From assembly GCF_020075705.1 (NCBI RefSeq), contig NZ_JAIQUM010000020.1, positions 5,841-69,840 on the forward strand: a stretch of DNA of 64,000 bases. Direction: 5' to 3'. Shown here in pieces: positions 45,407 through 54,433 of the stretch; position 1 is the stretch's first letter; the number at the start of each line of letters is the position of its first letter. The DNA is from Metabacillus rhizolycopersici (lineage in GTDB: Bacteria > Bacillota > Bacilli > Bacillales > Bacillaceae). A program made the translations under genes and the position numbers. The notes below the pieces were generated by a model. The model saw only the letters and a list, made by a program, of their open reading frames with translations. It had not been told where the DNA came from and did no database searches.

Positions 45407-46483
45407 TTGCGTGCTTATAATTTTAATGCAGGACCAGCAGCTGTTCCATTACCAGTGCTTGAACAAGCGCAAAAGGAACTAGTAAATTTCAAAAATACAG
45501 GAATGTCTGTTATGGAGCTTAGCCACCGTAGCAAAGAATATGAAGAAGTCCACAATCGTGCGATTACTTTACTAAGAGAGCTTATGAACATCCCTGATAC
45601 GTATGAAGTATTATTTTTGCAAGGTGGGGGTAGTTTACAATTTTCAATGATCCCGATGAATTTTCTTCAAGAAGGCAAAACAGCTCATTATATTTTGTCA
45701 GGCGCTTGGTCTGAAAAAGCCTTAAAAGAGGCGAAGGATTTTGGCGAAACTCGTGTTTTAGCTTCAAGTAAAGATGCTAACTATACTCATATCCCTACGG
45801 ATTACTCTTTAGAAGACATTAAAGATGGGGCATACTTACACATTACAACGAATAATACAATTTATGGGACTCAGTGGAACGAATACCCTACTAGTCCAAT
45901 TCCATTAATCGCTGATATGTCTAGTGATATTTTATTCAAAGAAATAGATGTTGAGAAGTTTTCACTTATTTATGCTGGTGCTCAAAAAAACCTAGGTCCT
46001 TCAGGTGTAACTGTTGTGATTATTAAAAAGGACTTTTTAGAAACAGCTCGGACAAATGTTCCAACAATGCTCAGCTATTCAACTTATGCGGAAAATAACT
46101 CTTTATATAACACACCACCTACCTTCGCAATTTATATGCTTTCACTTGTATTAGAATGGGTGAAAGAACAAGGTGGAGTTAAGAGTATACAAAAAAACAA
46201 TGAAGAAAAGGCTAAGTATATTTATGATGCCATTGACAATAGTGAAGGTTTTTATAAAGCACACGCTACTGAAGACAGCCGTTCATTAATGAATATTACA
46301 TTTACACTACCTAATGAAGAGTTAACGAAAAAGTTCCTTCAAGAAGCAAAAGAGCGTCAATTTATTGGTCTTGCAGGTCATCGCTCTGTAGGCGGCTGCA
46401 GAGCTTCAACATACAATGCAGTACCTAAAGAAGCATGTGAAGCATTAGCTAACTTCATGACTGAATTTAAAAATCAAAATTAA
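45407..46483 (+). CDS. serC: Phosphoserine aminotransferase (TTG start)
   Basis: 358 residues from the TTG at 45407 (AAGGAGG nine nt upstream), giving MRAYNFNAGPAAVPLPVLEQ. An ATG at 45356 has no ribosome site. PLP lysine in IYAGAQKNLGPSGV (about residue 197); C-terminal AGHRSVGGCRASTYNAVP is the substrate-binding motif. It converts 3-phosphohydroxypyruvate and glutamate to phosphoserine in serine synthesis. Confidence 0.95.
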   Translation: MRAYNFNAGPAAVPLPVLEQAQKELVNFKNTGMSVMELSHRSKEYEEVHNRAITLLRELMNIPDTYEVLFLQGGGSLQFSMIPMNFLQEGKTAHYILSGAWSEKALKEAKDFGETRVLASSKDANYTHIPTDYSLEDIKDGAYLHITTNNTIYGTQWNEYPTSPIPLIADMSSDILFKEIDVEKFSLIYAGAQKNLGPSGVTVVIIKKDFLETARTNVPTMLSYSTYAENNSLYNTPPTFAIYMLSLVLEWVKEQGGVKSIQKNNEEKAKYIYDAIDNSEGFYKAHATEDSRSLMNITFTLPNEELTKKFLQEAKERQFIGLAGHRSVGGCRASTYNAVPKEACEALANFMTEFKNQN

Positions 46484-46548
46484 TCTGATGACCCTTCCTT
46501 AAGGGTCTAATTCTTTACTTTAAAAAATCTGTACGTTTTTTTCTAAAA

Positions 46549-46704
46549 ATAAGAAAGTATAAATTTTTTGACTTAGTTTTCGTATCCAGCGCAAGCGTCC
46601 ATCTCCTCTTGGGTCTACAGCCACTCTTGAATTGAAGGCAAAGAACACCTTCTATTCAAGAGCGTCTTATTTACTCGAGACTGATTAAGGCGCTTGCGCT
46701 TTTC
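46549..46704. repeat. Dispersed repeat family 2, copy 2
   Basis: 156 bp with the same ends as copies 1 and 3. It contains an internal hairpin CTCTTGAATTGAAGG (46624-46638) / CCTTCTATTCAAGAG (46648-46662). Its right end CGCTTGCGC overlaps the likely -35 of trpP. Confidence 0.85.
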
Positions 46705-46721
46705 ATATTACCTGCTATAAT
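46694..46721 (+). promoter_or_regulatory. trpP promoter (extended -10)
   Basis: TGCTATAAT, an extended -10 with consensus TATAAT at 46716-46721. A poor -35, TTGCGC (46694-46699, 16-bp spacer), falls inside the end of the dispersed repeat. Confidence 0.6.
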
Positions 46722-46777
46722 ATAAAATAACTTCTCTCGCAATAGGAAAATAGTTCACTATTGGAGGGAAATATTAA

Positions 46778-46802
46778 GAGTTTAGAAGAGGAGAGTTGAG
46801 AA
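46778..46802 (+). promoter_or_regulatory. TRAP (MtrB) binding site over the trpP ribosome site
   Basis: Five (G/T)AG triplets at 46778, 46783, 46788, 46793 and 46798, each separated by exactly 2 nt, end directly before the trpP start. This is the RNA target pattern of tryptophan-activated TRAP, which represses trpP translation in B. subtilis by covering the ribosome site. Here the ribosome site GAGGAGAG is part of the triplet array. Confidence 0.75.
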
Positions 46803-47330
46803 ATGAAGACAAAAGTTTTAGTTACACTATCGTTGTTTGCTGCAATTGGGGCCGTGCTCCATATGATCATGCCGCCCGTTTACAATGGAATGAAGCCAGA
46901 TATGATGCTTATTATGATGTTTATTGGAATTATTTTATTTCCTAGTATAAAAAATGTAACCTTACTTGGGATTGTAACAGGGATACTATCTGCATTAACA
47001 ACTACGTTTCCAGGTGGACAAATTCCTAATGTTATCGATAAAATTATTTCAGCATTCGTGTTCTATGGTTTATTCTTAGTTGTAAAGAAAATTGCACAAA
47101 AAGTCGCAGTAGCTACGATTCTAGCAGTTATTGGTACAATTGTTTCCGGAACAATCTTTTTATCAACAGCTTTATTAATTGTTGGATTACCAGGTGGTGC
47201 CGCATTCACAACACTGTTCTTACTTGTTGTACTTCCAGCAACATTGTTTAATGGAGCTGCGATGATTATCATTCTACCAATTGTGAAAACGATTTTTAAG
47301 CGATCTAAACTAACAACAACTACTATTTAA
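46803..47330 (+). CDS. trpP: Tryptophan transporter TrpP (YhaG)
   Basis: 175 residues, five to six membrane segments (VLVTLSLFAAIGAVLHMIMP; MLIMMFIGIILFPSIKNV; STALLIVGLPGGAAFTTLFL). Family and length match B. subtilis TrpP (172). It imports tryptophan. The TRAP-like leader and position between serC and yhaH confirm the identity. Confidence 0.93.
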   Translation: MKTKVLVTLSLFAAIGAVLHMIMPPVYNGMKPDMMLIMMFIGIILFPSIKNVTLLGIVTGILSALTTTFPGGQIPNVIDKIISAFVFYGLFLVVKKIAQKVAVATILAVIGTIVSGTIFLSTALLIVGLPGGAAFTTLFLLVVLPATLFNGAAMIIILPIVKTIFKRSKLTTTTI

Positions 47331-47343
47331 TCATATAATCATG

Positions 47344-47373
47344 CCAACCCGATCAATTTGTGATCGGGTTTTT
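47344..47373 (+). terminator. trpP terminator
   Basis: Stem ACCCGATCA / TGATCGGGT with a 5-nt loop and TTTTTC. Confidence 0.85.
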
Positions 47374-47415
47374 CTGTCAAACTTTCATTCATTCAAACTC
47401 CGCCTACCGCTTTCC

Positions 47416-47607
47416 TTATTGAAAATTGGTGAGGAAAATTCCTAGTAATAGTGCAACCCCTCCTGCTGAAGCAAGAAGCAACACCTTTTGCTTTATAATC
47501 TTTTTAGGTGGATAAGATGCTGATTGCTGCAAAAGTTTAAAATAATGAAAAGCTCCGATAAAAAATAATAAACTTATTAAAAAAAATAAAAAGATAACAC
47601 CTGCCAT
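47416..47607 (-). CDS. Small membrane protein
   Basis: 63 residues from the ATG at 47607 (GGAGGGTGAG upstream). Two helices: MAGVIFLFFLISLLFFIGAF and VLLLASAGGVALLLGIFL. The type is seen in many Bacillaceae between trpP and yhaH. The function is unknown. Confidence 0.65.
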   Translation of the reverse strand: MAGVIFLFFLISLLFFIGAFHYFKLLQQSASYPPKKIIKQKVLLLASAGGVALLLGIFLTNFQ

Positions 47608-47820
47608 GCTCACCCTCCTTTTAAACAATTAACTATTATCTGGACATCGTTCAATAGTACTACAAAAAAACTCTCCTAAATCTATACCCATACTTATGCG
47701 AACAAATATTTATCTATGTATAATGTTTAATAAGGACTTCTCTGGTTAGGTTGTTAAGAAGGACATTTAATTGTTAATGTAGAATTTTACAAATATCTCA
47801 TATTAAATGGAGTGATGATT

Positions 47821-48174
47821 GTGTCAAAAAATAATGCATTATTATGCGGACTATTAGTAGGGGGAATAATTGGAGGAATAACCACTTTATTAGCTACCCC
47901 ATCTTCTGGAAAAGAACTTCGCGGGCAGTTACAAATTAACCGTAAGAAGCTTGAAGAAACTTTACAACAAATAAAAGATGAGAGCATTGCTTTAAAGGAC
48001 CAAATAGTAATTACTGCTAAAGAAAGCACAGGAGTATTACAAGATGTCTCTGCTGATTTAAAGAAAACAATCAATCAGTTTCAACAAGAAATTGAACCTC
48101 ATAAAAAGGATTTACAAAAAGAATTTGAAGAGGTAGAGCTTAAATTAAAGCAACTAGAGAAAGCGTTACAATAA
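47821..48174 (+). CDS. yhaH: YhaH, YtxH-like protein (GTG start)
   Basis: 117 residues from a GTG at 47821 with GGAGTG upstream. An N-terminal glycine-rich membrane segment NALLCGLLVGGIIGGITTLL then ATPSSGKELRGQL, the signature of YtxH-domain proteins, and a long charged coiled coil to the C-terminus. Membrane-associated, of unknown role; YtxH proteins are often stress-linked. Position next to trpP and scoC matches B. subtilis yhaH. Confidence 0.85.
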   Translation: MSKNNALLCGLLVGGIIGGITTLLATPSSGKELRGQLQINRKKLEETLQQIKDESIALKDQIVITAKESTGVLQDVSADLKKTINQFQQEIEPHKKDLQKEFEEVELKLKQLEKALQ

Positions 48175-48191
48175 CTCCTTCCCTTCTTTTT

Positions 48192-48352
48192 TAGAAGATA
48201 AGAGTATGCAGTTTTTGACTTAGTTTTCGTGTCCAGCGCAAGCATCCATCCCCTCTTGGGTCTACAGCCACTCAGGAATTGAAGGTAAAGAACACCTTCT
48301 AATTCCTGAGCGTCTTATTTCCCCGAGTCTGAACAAGGCGCTTACGCTTTCC
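48192..48352. repeat. Dispersed repeat family 2, copy 3
   Basis: 161 bp, same ends as copies 1 and 2, with the internal hairpin CTCAGGAATTGAAGG (48271-48285) / CCTTCTAATTCCTGAG (48295-48310). The stem differs from copy 2 by matched changes on both arms. It fills the yhaH-scoC spacer. Confidence 0.85.
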
Positions 48353-48545
48353 TTAGACAAAATGTTTTTCTTATCTAGCAAAAAAGTGTGTTTGGAAAAA
48401 TCCCTTCACACTTTTTTTGCGCCCTAAACTATTGGTAAATAAGGAATTATGAAAATATTTAAAAATTTCGTAAACTTTATCTTTATTAATCTTTATTTTA
48501 TTGGCATAATAGAGAATAATACATTCGGGAAAGCAGGGGTAACCG

Positions 48546-49139
48546 ATGATGAAGCATAATGAAAAGGAATATACGGTAAAAGAGGCGTTATTATTTAGTC
48601 AACGAGTTGCGCAGCTGAGTAAAGCCTTATGGAAGACAATAGAGAAGGATTGGCAGCAATGGATTAAACCTTATAACTTGAATATCAACGAGCACCATAT
48701 TCTCTGGATTGCCGATCATTTAGATGGTGCTTCGATTTCAGAGATTGCTAAATTTGGAGTTATGCATGTATCTACTGCGTTCAACTTTTCAAAAAAGTTG
48801 GAGGAAAGAGGCTTTTTAGAATTCTCAAAAAAGGCTAATGATAAGCGAAATACGTATATTAAGCTTACAAAGCAAGGGGAAGATATTCTTTCAAAACTCT
48901 ATGAAGATTTTAGTCCAGACAGAACCTCCATTTTGAAAGGGTCCCTTCCCCTTCAAAATTTGTATGGCAAATTCCCTGAAATGATGGAGATGATGATTGT
49001 CATTCGCAACATTTATGGAGATGACTTTATGGAGATTTTCGAACACTCCTTTAATAACATAGAGGATACGTTATATGAGGATAATGGACGCCTTACAAAA
49101 AAGCAACCTAAGTCAGAAAAGTTATTATCCTCGAGTTGA
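48546..49139 (+). CDS. scoC: MarR-type transition-state regulator ScoC (Hpr)
   Basis: 197 residues. The MarR winged helix: [40 protein letters not shown], then the wing [18 protein letters not shown]. Length and sequence match ScoC/Hpr, which represses exoprotease, sporulation and peptide transport genes in late growth. Start ATG at 48546, or 48549 directly after it. It is convergent with yhaI. Confidence 0.94.
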   Translation: MMKHNEKEYTVKEALLFSQRVAQLSKALWKTIEKDWQQWIKPYNLNINEHHILWIADHLDGASISEIAKFGVMHVSTAFNFSKKLEERGFLEFSKKANDKRNTYIKLTKQGEDILSKLYEDFSPDRTSILKGSLPLQNLYGKFPEMMEMMIVIRNIYGDDFMEIFEHSFNNIEDTLYEDNGRLTKKQPKSEKLLSSS

Positions 49140-49142
49140 CAT

Positions 49143-49487
49143 CTACCTGAGTGATTCCTTTATTATAAAAAGGAAATCTTTCATTAGGGAGCTATACAAA
49201 CCTTGTTTTGACATTGCATAAACAGTTTCATCTATTTCAAGCTTTGCATTTAATTGACCAGCAAACTGCGTAAGGAGATTAGTAAAGATAACTAATCCTT
49301 GCGCTTTTTGTTCTTCATGGAGAAAGCTTAAGTCATTACATAACGAATATAATTCTTCTATTTCCTCTCTTGTTAATCTTTTTTCCATGACTAAACGATA
49401 GAAAGGAAAACGATTTGGTTCAATCATTTGCAATAATAACGTTTGATAATACTCCAAAGTCTCCAAACGCTTTTCTAAGGAATTCAT
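49143..49487 (-). CDS. yhaI: DUF1878 protein YhaI
   Basis: 114 residues, starting MNSLEKRLETLEYYQTLLLQ, all helical, the DUF1878 family (113 residues in B. subtilis). Unknown function. Its stop is 3 bp from the convergent scoC stop. GGTGCGG-type ribosome site upstream of the ATG. Confidence 0.87.
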   Translation of the reverse strand: MNSLEKRLETLEYYQTLLLQMIEPNRFPFYRLVMEKRLTREEIEELYSLCNDLSFLHEEQKAQGLVIFTNLLTQFAGQLNAKLEIDETVYAMSKQGLYSSLMKDFLFIIKESLR

Positions 49488-49746
49488 ACCGCACCTTCTT
49501 TCCCTTTACACTTCATAGTTCTTAATTGTATAGTATTTCCTGCATTTATGAAAGGTATCATTTCTAAAGCAAGCTCTTTAAATCATTTCACTGAACAATT
49601 ATTTTTAGTCAAAAACGTTGTTTCCACCTAAATCAATTTATTCCTTTATATTTAAGCGTTTCCACCATATTTTCTTATTGATTTTTTCTTCACAACGTCG
49701 TAAAGTATGGTTGTAGTCAAGACTGACACTAAATTTGGACGGTGAG

Positions 49747-50286
49747 ATGATGAATTGCTGGAAAACCATAAACCTTTCAAAGGACGTTGGTCAACACAGA
49801 ATCCTATTTATATCAATGCTAACGATGGTCTTTATCTTTATTTTAACCTATTTACCTATTAATTTACTATTACCAAACGTTCATCTTAAAGACGAACATT
49901 TTTTCATGTTTGTACTATTGTTACTTAGCATGTTCCCAATTCATAAATTATTACATGCAATTCCATTGCTTATAAGCGGAAATCGCGTTTCCATGAAAAT
50001 AAAATTTTTCTACTTGCTTCCTGTCATCCAAATGAAAGCAAGTCAAAGTATTAAAAAGAGAAACATGCTCATATCTCTCATGAGTCCTTTTTTAATTCTT
50101 ACAATTGCCCTTTTTTCAGGTAGCATGTTTTTCCCAGATTATGTGCATTATTTCTGTATCGCAATGGCCCTTCATATTGGCATTTGTGTACCAGATTTTA
50201 TAATTAGTAAGCATATACTACTTGCACCTAAAATGAGTTTTATAGAGGAATTTGATGATGGATATGAAGTACTTGTCCAACGATAA
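49747..50286 (+). CDS. DUF3267-type membrane protein (YhaJ-like)
   Basis: About 179 residues from one of two successive ATGs following GGTGAG. Four hydrophobic segments (LFISMLTMVFIFILTYLPI; MFVLLLLSMFPIHKLLHAI; MLISLMSPFLILTIALFS; IAMALHIGICVPDFII). HKLLH occupies the place of the HExxH zinc motif of DUF3267 proteins, with the glutamate replaced, so peptidase activity is doubtful. Context resembles B. subtilis yhaJ near scoC/yhaI; the name is tentative. Confidence 0.7.
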   Translation: MMNCWKTINLSKDVGQHRILFISMLTMVFIFILTYLPINLLLPNVHLKDEHFFMFVLLLLSMFPIHKLLHAIPLLISGNRVSMKIKFFYLLPVIQMKASQSIKKRNMLISLMSPFLILTIALFSGSMFFPDYVHYFCIAMALHIGICVPDFIISKHILLAPKMSFIEEFDDGYEVLVQR

Positions 50287-50296
50287 CATGATCGTA

Positions 50297-50331
50297 AAAA
50301 AAAGGTGATAAGGTCCTTATCACCTTTTTTA
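50297..50331 (+). terminator. Terminator of the DUF3267 gene
   Basis: Perfect stem AAAAAAGGTGATAAGG with its complement and almost no loop, ending in T6. Confidence 0.85.
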
Positions 50332-50552
50332 TGTTAATCACAACTAATCCCCAGAAGTCAGGTTTACTCCTAAAAAACGATAATTCCTAAAGTTATTGAT
50401 TGGTTTCCATCATTCAAATCTGATTACCTATTTTAATGTAGAGATGTATTCATTACCACTTTTAAATGTTAATTTTTATCAGTAGTCAATGCTATCTTTT
50501 TCATAAATAGTTTGGTAATGTAATATGTATAATGAAGGAAGGGGGATCTCAA

Positions 50553-50732
50553 ATGTTAATTTTCTTCATTTTGTTTGCAGTCTTTATCTTGTTTTATATA
50601 AACAAGCTTACAAATGCTTTATGCCTAGTTCGCGAGATTCCTGAAGACCGCCAAACAAATGTTTTTAGAACAATAAATGTGCTTATTACTATTTTACTCA
50701 TCTCCTCATATATAGAAATCTTATTTACGTAG
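50553..50732 (+). CDS. Small membrane protein
   Basis: 59 residues from the ATG at 50553 (GGAAGGGGGA upstream). Two hydrophobic stretches flank CLVREIPEDRQTNVFRTINV. A terminator follows. Unrecognised. Confidence 0.6.
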   Translation: MLIFFILFAVFILFYINKLTNALCLVREIPEDRQTNVFRTINVLITILLISSYIEILFT

Positions 50733-50779
50733 ATTACTATTAAGAGAATTGAAACTACTTTATAGTCATTAAGTATGAT

Positions 50780-50815
50780 TGCTGACAGGTATCCCTGTCA
50801 GCTATTTTTTTATCT
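50780..50815 (+). terminator. Terminator of the small membrane protein gene
   Basis: Stem GCTGACAGG / CCTGTCAGC with a 3-5-nt loop and T7. Confidence 0.85.
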
Positions 50816-50870
50816 ACCGGAATTTACCTGCGATTGATTTCATCCCTATAGATAAGTCACTTTTTTCATT

Positions 50871-50957
50871 TTATAACCATGCTGCACCAACAATGATTAA
50901 CAAAATGAAAAGTACAACGATCAACGCGAATCCACCTGCGTATGCTCCTCCACCCAT
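50871..50957 (-). CDS. YjcZ-family sporulation miniprotein
   Basis: 28 residues: a glycine-rich start MGGGAYAGGF and a single membrane helix ALIVVLFILLIIVGAAWL. This is the tiny-TM family (YjcZ type) found in Bacillus and related spore formers, many copies of which are expressed during sporulation. AAAGGAGGTGG at ideal spacing supports translation. Confidence 0.82.
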   Translation of the reverse strand: MGGGAYAGGFALIVVLFILLIIVGAAWL

Positions 50958-51363
50958 TTCGCCACCTCCTTTACTTATTATTTATGTTATCCTATGCATC
51001 AACGCCTATCTTTGATTAGGCATTTATCCTATGGATAGAAAATTTATGATTTCCTTTACCTATTCACTGTATCTTATGGACACTTTTATCTTATGATTGG
51101 ACTTTTACCCAATTTAAACCTCATTCTAAGTGTTGTCATTCAACGCGATGTCCTTAACCAATAATGTTCCGAAATATGAAGTGGCCAAGACCAAAACGAA
51201 ACAGAAACTCCGTTGTCATAATACAGAATACTTAGAACTTGCTGCTCGTGTGACTTTGATAAACAGCGGCAGACTTGAAAAAACTTTTTGCCCATGCCAC
51301 ATTATGGTATAGTATTACATGTGAAAATTTCCCAAAAACAGAAAGTAGGAGTTGTACGAAAAG
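50958..51363. other. Spacer before prsA
   Basis: About 400 bp. I see the YjcZ promoter region, short ATCCTATG/ATCTTATG direct repeats (about 50991-51095), and a likely prsA -10 TATAGT near 51306. An ORF at 51130-51312 has no ribosome site and is not called. Confidence 0.4.
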
Positions 51364-52212
51364 ATGAAAAAGCTAGCAATTATCCTTACTGTAGCAAGCC
51401 TTTTTATATTAAGTGCTTGTAACAAGGCTGATTCTGAAGTTGTTGTCGAAACGACAGCAGGCAATATTACGAAAGAGGAATTTTACGAAGCAATGAAGGA
51501 CAGATTCGGTGAGGACGTTTTAACTTTGCTTGTTAATGAGAAGGTGTTAAGTAAAAAATACACACTATCAGATGAAGAAATTCAAACTGAATTTGATAAC
51601 TTTAAAACACAATTTCCTGAGCAATTTGCAAATGTTGTTGAAGTTCAAGGTGAAGATGTAGTTAAGCAAATGATCAAAGTTGATTTATTACGAATGAAAG
51701 TCGCTGAAGCAGAAGTTGAAGTGACAAATGAGGATTTAAAATCTTACTATAAGACACTTGATGGTAAAGTCCATGCTAGCCATATTTTAGTGCCAGATGA
51801 AACGAAAGCTAAAGAAGTAGCGGACAAGCTTGCAAAAGGTGAGAACTTTGAAGACCTTGCAAACGAATATTCAATAGATCCAAGTGCAGCGCAAAATAGT
51901 GGAGATTTAGGTTGGTTTGGTAAAGATGAAATGGTTCCGGAATTTGACAAAGTCGTTTTTACGTTAAAGGAAGGCGAAGTAAGCGAACCAGTTAAGACTA
52001 AATTCGGCTATCATATAATAAAAGTAACAGAAACTGTTAAGCCATTCAATGAAATGAAAGAATCTTTAAAAGAGACAGTTCACAAGCAAAAAATCCAACA
52101 ACCTGACATCATTCAAACTGCGGTTGATAAGGCGTTAAAAGACGCGAATGTTGAGGTGAAGGATCAGGAGTTCAAAGACCTCTTTAAGCCTCACGAAACA
52201 GAAAAAGAGTAA
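51364..52212 (+). CDS. prsA: Foldase lipoprotein PrsA
   Basis: 282 residues from the ATG at 51364. Lipoprotein signal MKKLAIILTVASLFILSAC, Cys19. A parvulin-type PPIase domain (residues about 135-225) reads VHASHILVPDETKAKEVADK, SGDLGWFGKDEMVPEF, FGYHIIKVTE. It folds exported proteins at the outer face of the membrane. A TTG 4 codons earlier is a less likely start. Confidence 0.95.
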   Translation: MKKLAIILTVASLFILSACNKADSEVVVETTAGNITKEEFYEAMKDRFGEDVLTLLVNEKVLSKKYTLSDEEIQTEFDNFKTQFPEQFANVVEVQGEDVVKQMIKVDLLRMKVAEAEVEVTNEDLKSYYKTLDGKVHASHILVPDETKAKEVADKLAKGENFEDLANEYSIDPSAAQNSGDLGWFGKDEMVPEFDKVVFTLKEGEVSEPVKTKFGYHIIKVTETVKPFNEMKESLKETVHKQKIQQPDIIQTAVDKALKDANVEVKDQEFKDLFKPHETEKE

Positions 52213-52279
52213 TTAATTCCTAAACGAACGAGGAGAACAAAAGAGTAGGTGCCTTGATCAGCCTCAGATACGGCATAAT

Positions 52280-52318
52280 AAGACGCGCATGCCCCCGAGG
52301 GGGTTAGGCGCGTCTTGT
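52280..52318 (+). terminator. prsA terminator
   Basis: GC-rich nested stem AAGACGCGC..CCCCC-GAG-GGGGG..GCGCGTCTT, then TGTGTTT. Confidence 0.85.
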
Positions 52319-52518
52319 GTTTATCCACAGTACATAAATTTTGGTGATTACGGTGGCTTCCTTGGTATTTGATGATAATCTATCGACTTTGAACGAAAAT
52401 CTATCAACTTTTTGGATTTATCTATCATTCAGCAAATTTCGGCATCCACTCCTGAGGTTAATATTCCAATAAAAGGAAGAAACCCAACTTGCACTTTCGC
52501 AATCCGGATTGCTTCCTT

Positions 52519-52849
52519 TTAAGATAATTTAGAGCATAAGAACGCATCGATAAATGGATCTAAATCTCCGTCCATGACAGGGATGCACGTTACCGATTTC
52601 TGTGTTTGTACGGTGATCTTTTACCCTTGAATATGGGTGGGATACATAGAATCGCATTTGACTTCCCCAGCCAATGTCCTTTTACTCACCATAAATTTCA
52701 GCTAGTTCAGCTTCTAGCTCTTCAATTCTCTTTTGATAGAGCTTTGCTTTAAGCATTTTCATCGCATGTTAACGGTTTTTAATTTGTGAACGCTCTGTTT
52801 GGCATATGACAACGACATTTGTTGGAATGTGGGTAATCCGAACAGCAGA
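52519..52849 (-). pseudogene. Remnant of a release factor 2 (prfB) C-terminal part
   Basis: Minus strand reads AVRITHIPTNVVVICQTERS then QIKNR, a stop, AMKMLKAKLYQKRIEELEAE, a stop, [15 protein letters not shown] and [13 protein letters not shown], a frameshift, and [13 protein letters not shown]. These blocks follow RF2 from just after the GGQ loop to the C-terminus, with stops and a frameshift. The start and middle are missing. It cannot be functional; the real prfB must be elsewhere. Confidence 0.75.
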
Positions 52850-52863
52850 GATAGTTTCCTATA

Positions 52864-52912
52864 ACAAAAAAGAAGGGCCCACTTACCTGAGTAGTGGTAC
52901 CCTTCTTTTTTT
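52864..52912 (-). terminator. Terminator of yhaL
   Basis: Stem AAAAAAGAAGGG / CCCTTCTTTTTTT with an internal ACTTA.TAGT part; T-runs on both strands. Confidence 0.8.
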
Positions 52913-52932
52913 GATGAACGTCATTTAGAAAA

Positions 52933-53151
52933 TCAGCTCACTGATTGATCATTTTGAAGATGTTGCTGTGGTTCAATCATTTCTCGTTTCTTTTGCCGTT
53001 CCTGTTCAATTCGATCAAGATATACTTGTCCTTCTTGCTCAATAAACTCATTATCAATTATCTTGTCCTCACGAGATGTTTTAAACGCCATATACCCGCT
53101 AACAAGTATTCCAATTATACAAACATAAATCCACCATGGTAATAAAAACAT
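52933..53151 (-). CDS. yhaL: Sporulation protein YhaL
   Basis: 72 residues. One N-terminal membrane helix LLPWWIYVCIIGILVSGYMA, then a charged tail FIEQEGQVYLDRIEQERQKK, matching YhaL of B. subtilis (expressed in the forespore). Located next to prsA, as in B. subtilis. Confidence 0.85.
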   Translation of the reverse strand: MFLLPWWIYVCIIGILVSGYMAFKTSREDKIIDNEFIEQEGQVYLDRIEQERQKKREMIEPQQHLQNDQSVS

Positions 53152-53261
53152 CTATGCTTCCCCCTTTATCACTTTTATCAAATGATTGCTGACAAGCCCT
53201 TTTACAGAAGCTTATGACAGGAAAGCAAAGAATATACCAAAGAAGTCGTTCTTACTTTTGA

Positions 53262-54206
53262 TCACTCATGAAAGGTTGGTTTATAGAAAGAGCGATTATC
53301 AAGTGCAAATACTCTCTCCGTATATTCACCTGGCTTAACACGCTCAAGCGCGCGATCCAGCATATTCATTTTCGCATCAAGGTTATCGATATAATGAAGA
53401 ATTTCTGCCTCTTTTATCATTGGTGGTTTGGGACTACCCCACTCAGCTTTCCCATGATGGCTTAGAACTAAATGCTGAAGCACGATCACTTCTTCTCCTT
53501 CAATTTGCAAATGCTCAGCTGCTTTAGCAATTTCATTTACCATAATTGAAATATGTCCTAATAAATTACCTTCCACAGTATATGTCGTACTTATTGGACC
53601 AGATAACTCAATTACTTTTCCTAAATCATGCAGGATGACGCCAGAATAAAGAAGGTCTGTATCAAGACTAGGATATAAAGTAGCAATTGATTTCGCTAAA
53701 TCGAGCATCGACACCACGTGGTATGCTAATCCTGAAACAAATTCATGATGATTTTTAGTGGCCGCTGGATACTCGATAAAGGCAGCACCATGTTTTTTCA
53801 TTAAATGTCTCGTTAGACGTTGGATATTTGGATTTTTCATATCGAATATATATTGCGTAATCTTATTATTCATTTCGTCTTTTGGAATTGGGGCAGTTTC
53901 TAAAAGGTCTGCTATATCAATCGATTCTTCTGCATTCTTTGGACGAATGTTACGAATTTTTAATTGATTGCGACCACGATAATGATGAATATCACCAAAG
54001 ACTTTCACGATACTTTGAGGTGCATAGGTGCCTTCATCTTCTTGTGAAGCATCCCAAAGCTTTGCTTCAATTTCACCAGATGTGTCCTGTAGGATTAGTG
54101 TTAAAAATGCCTTTCCGTTACTTGCGATCCCCTTTGTAGAAGACTTAATTAGCAAATGTACATCTACTTGTTCACCAACATCATATTGTAGTATTCCTTT
54201 AGCCAT
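53262..54206 (-). CDS. yhaM: 3'-5' exoribonuclease YhaM
   Basis: 314 residues from the ATG at 54206 (GGAGC upstream), equal to B. subtilis YhaM. N-terminal OB fold (residues about 10-95: [20 protein letters not shown]) and a C-terminal HD domain ([36 protein letters not shown]). It degrades RNA and single-stranded DNA from the 3' end with Mn2+ or Co2+. Confidence 0.95.
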   Translation of the reverse strand: MAKGILQYDVGEQVDVHLLIKSSTKGIASNGKAFLTLILQDTSGEIEAKLWDASQEDEGTYAPQSIVKVFGDIHHYRGRNQLKIRNIRPKNAEESIDIADLLETAPIPKDEMNNKITQYIFDMKNPNIQRLTRHLMKKHGAAFIEYPAATKNHHEFVSGLAYHVVSMLDLAKSIATLYPSLDTDLLYSGVILHDLGKVIELSGPISTTYTVEGNLLGHISIMVNEIAKAAEHLQIEGEEVIVLQHLVLSHHGKAEWGSPKPPMIKEAEILHYIDNLDAKMNMLDRALERVKPGEYTERVFALDNRSFYKPTFHE

Positions 54207-54433
54207 AAACAAAGCTCCTCTCATTTTTAAAAAGATTCTATTGGGTGATTTCATCATGTAGTTTTGAATGTGCCATCAACATTTTTTAAGAATAGTATAG
54301 CATAGTTACTGTAGCTCCGGTTTTATAATAGATCAAATCGTAACAGCCACACACCTTAACTTCAATTACACACCCTGTCATTCAAATCTAATCACGGAAT
54401 ATGCTTTCTTGTCATTTGAAAAACTCATTCCCA

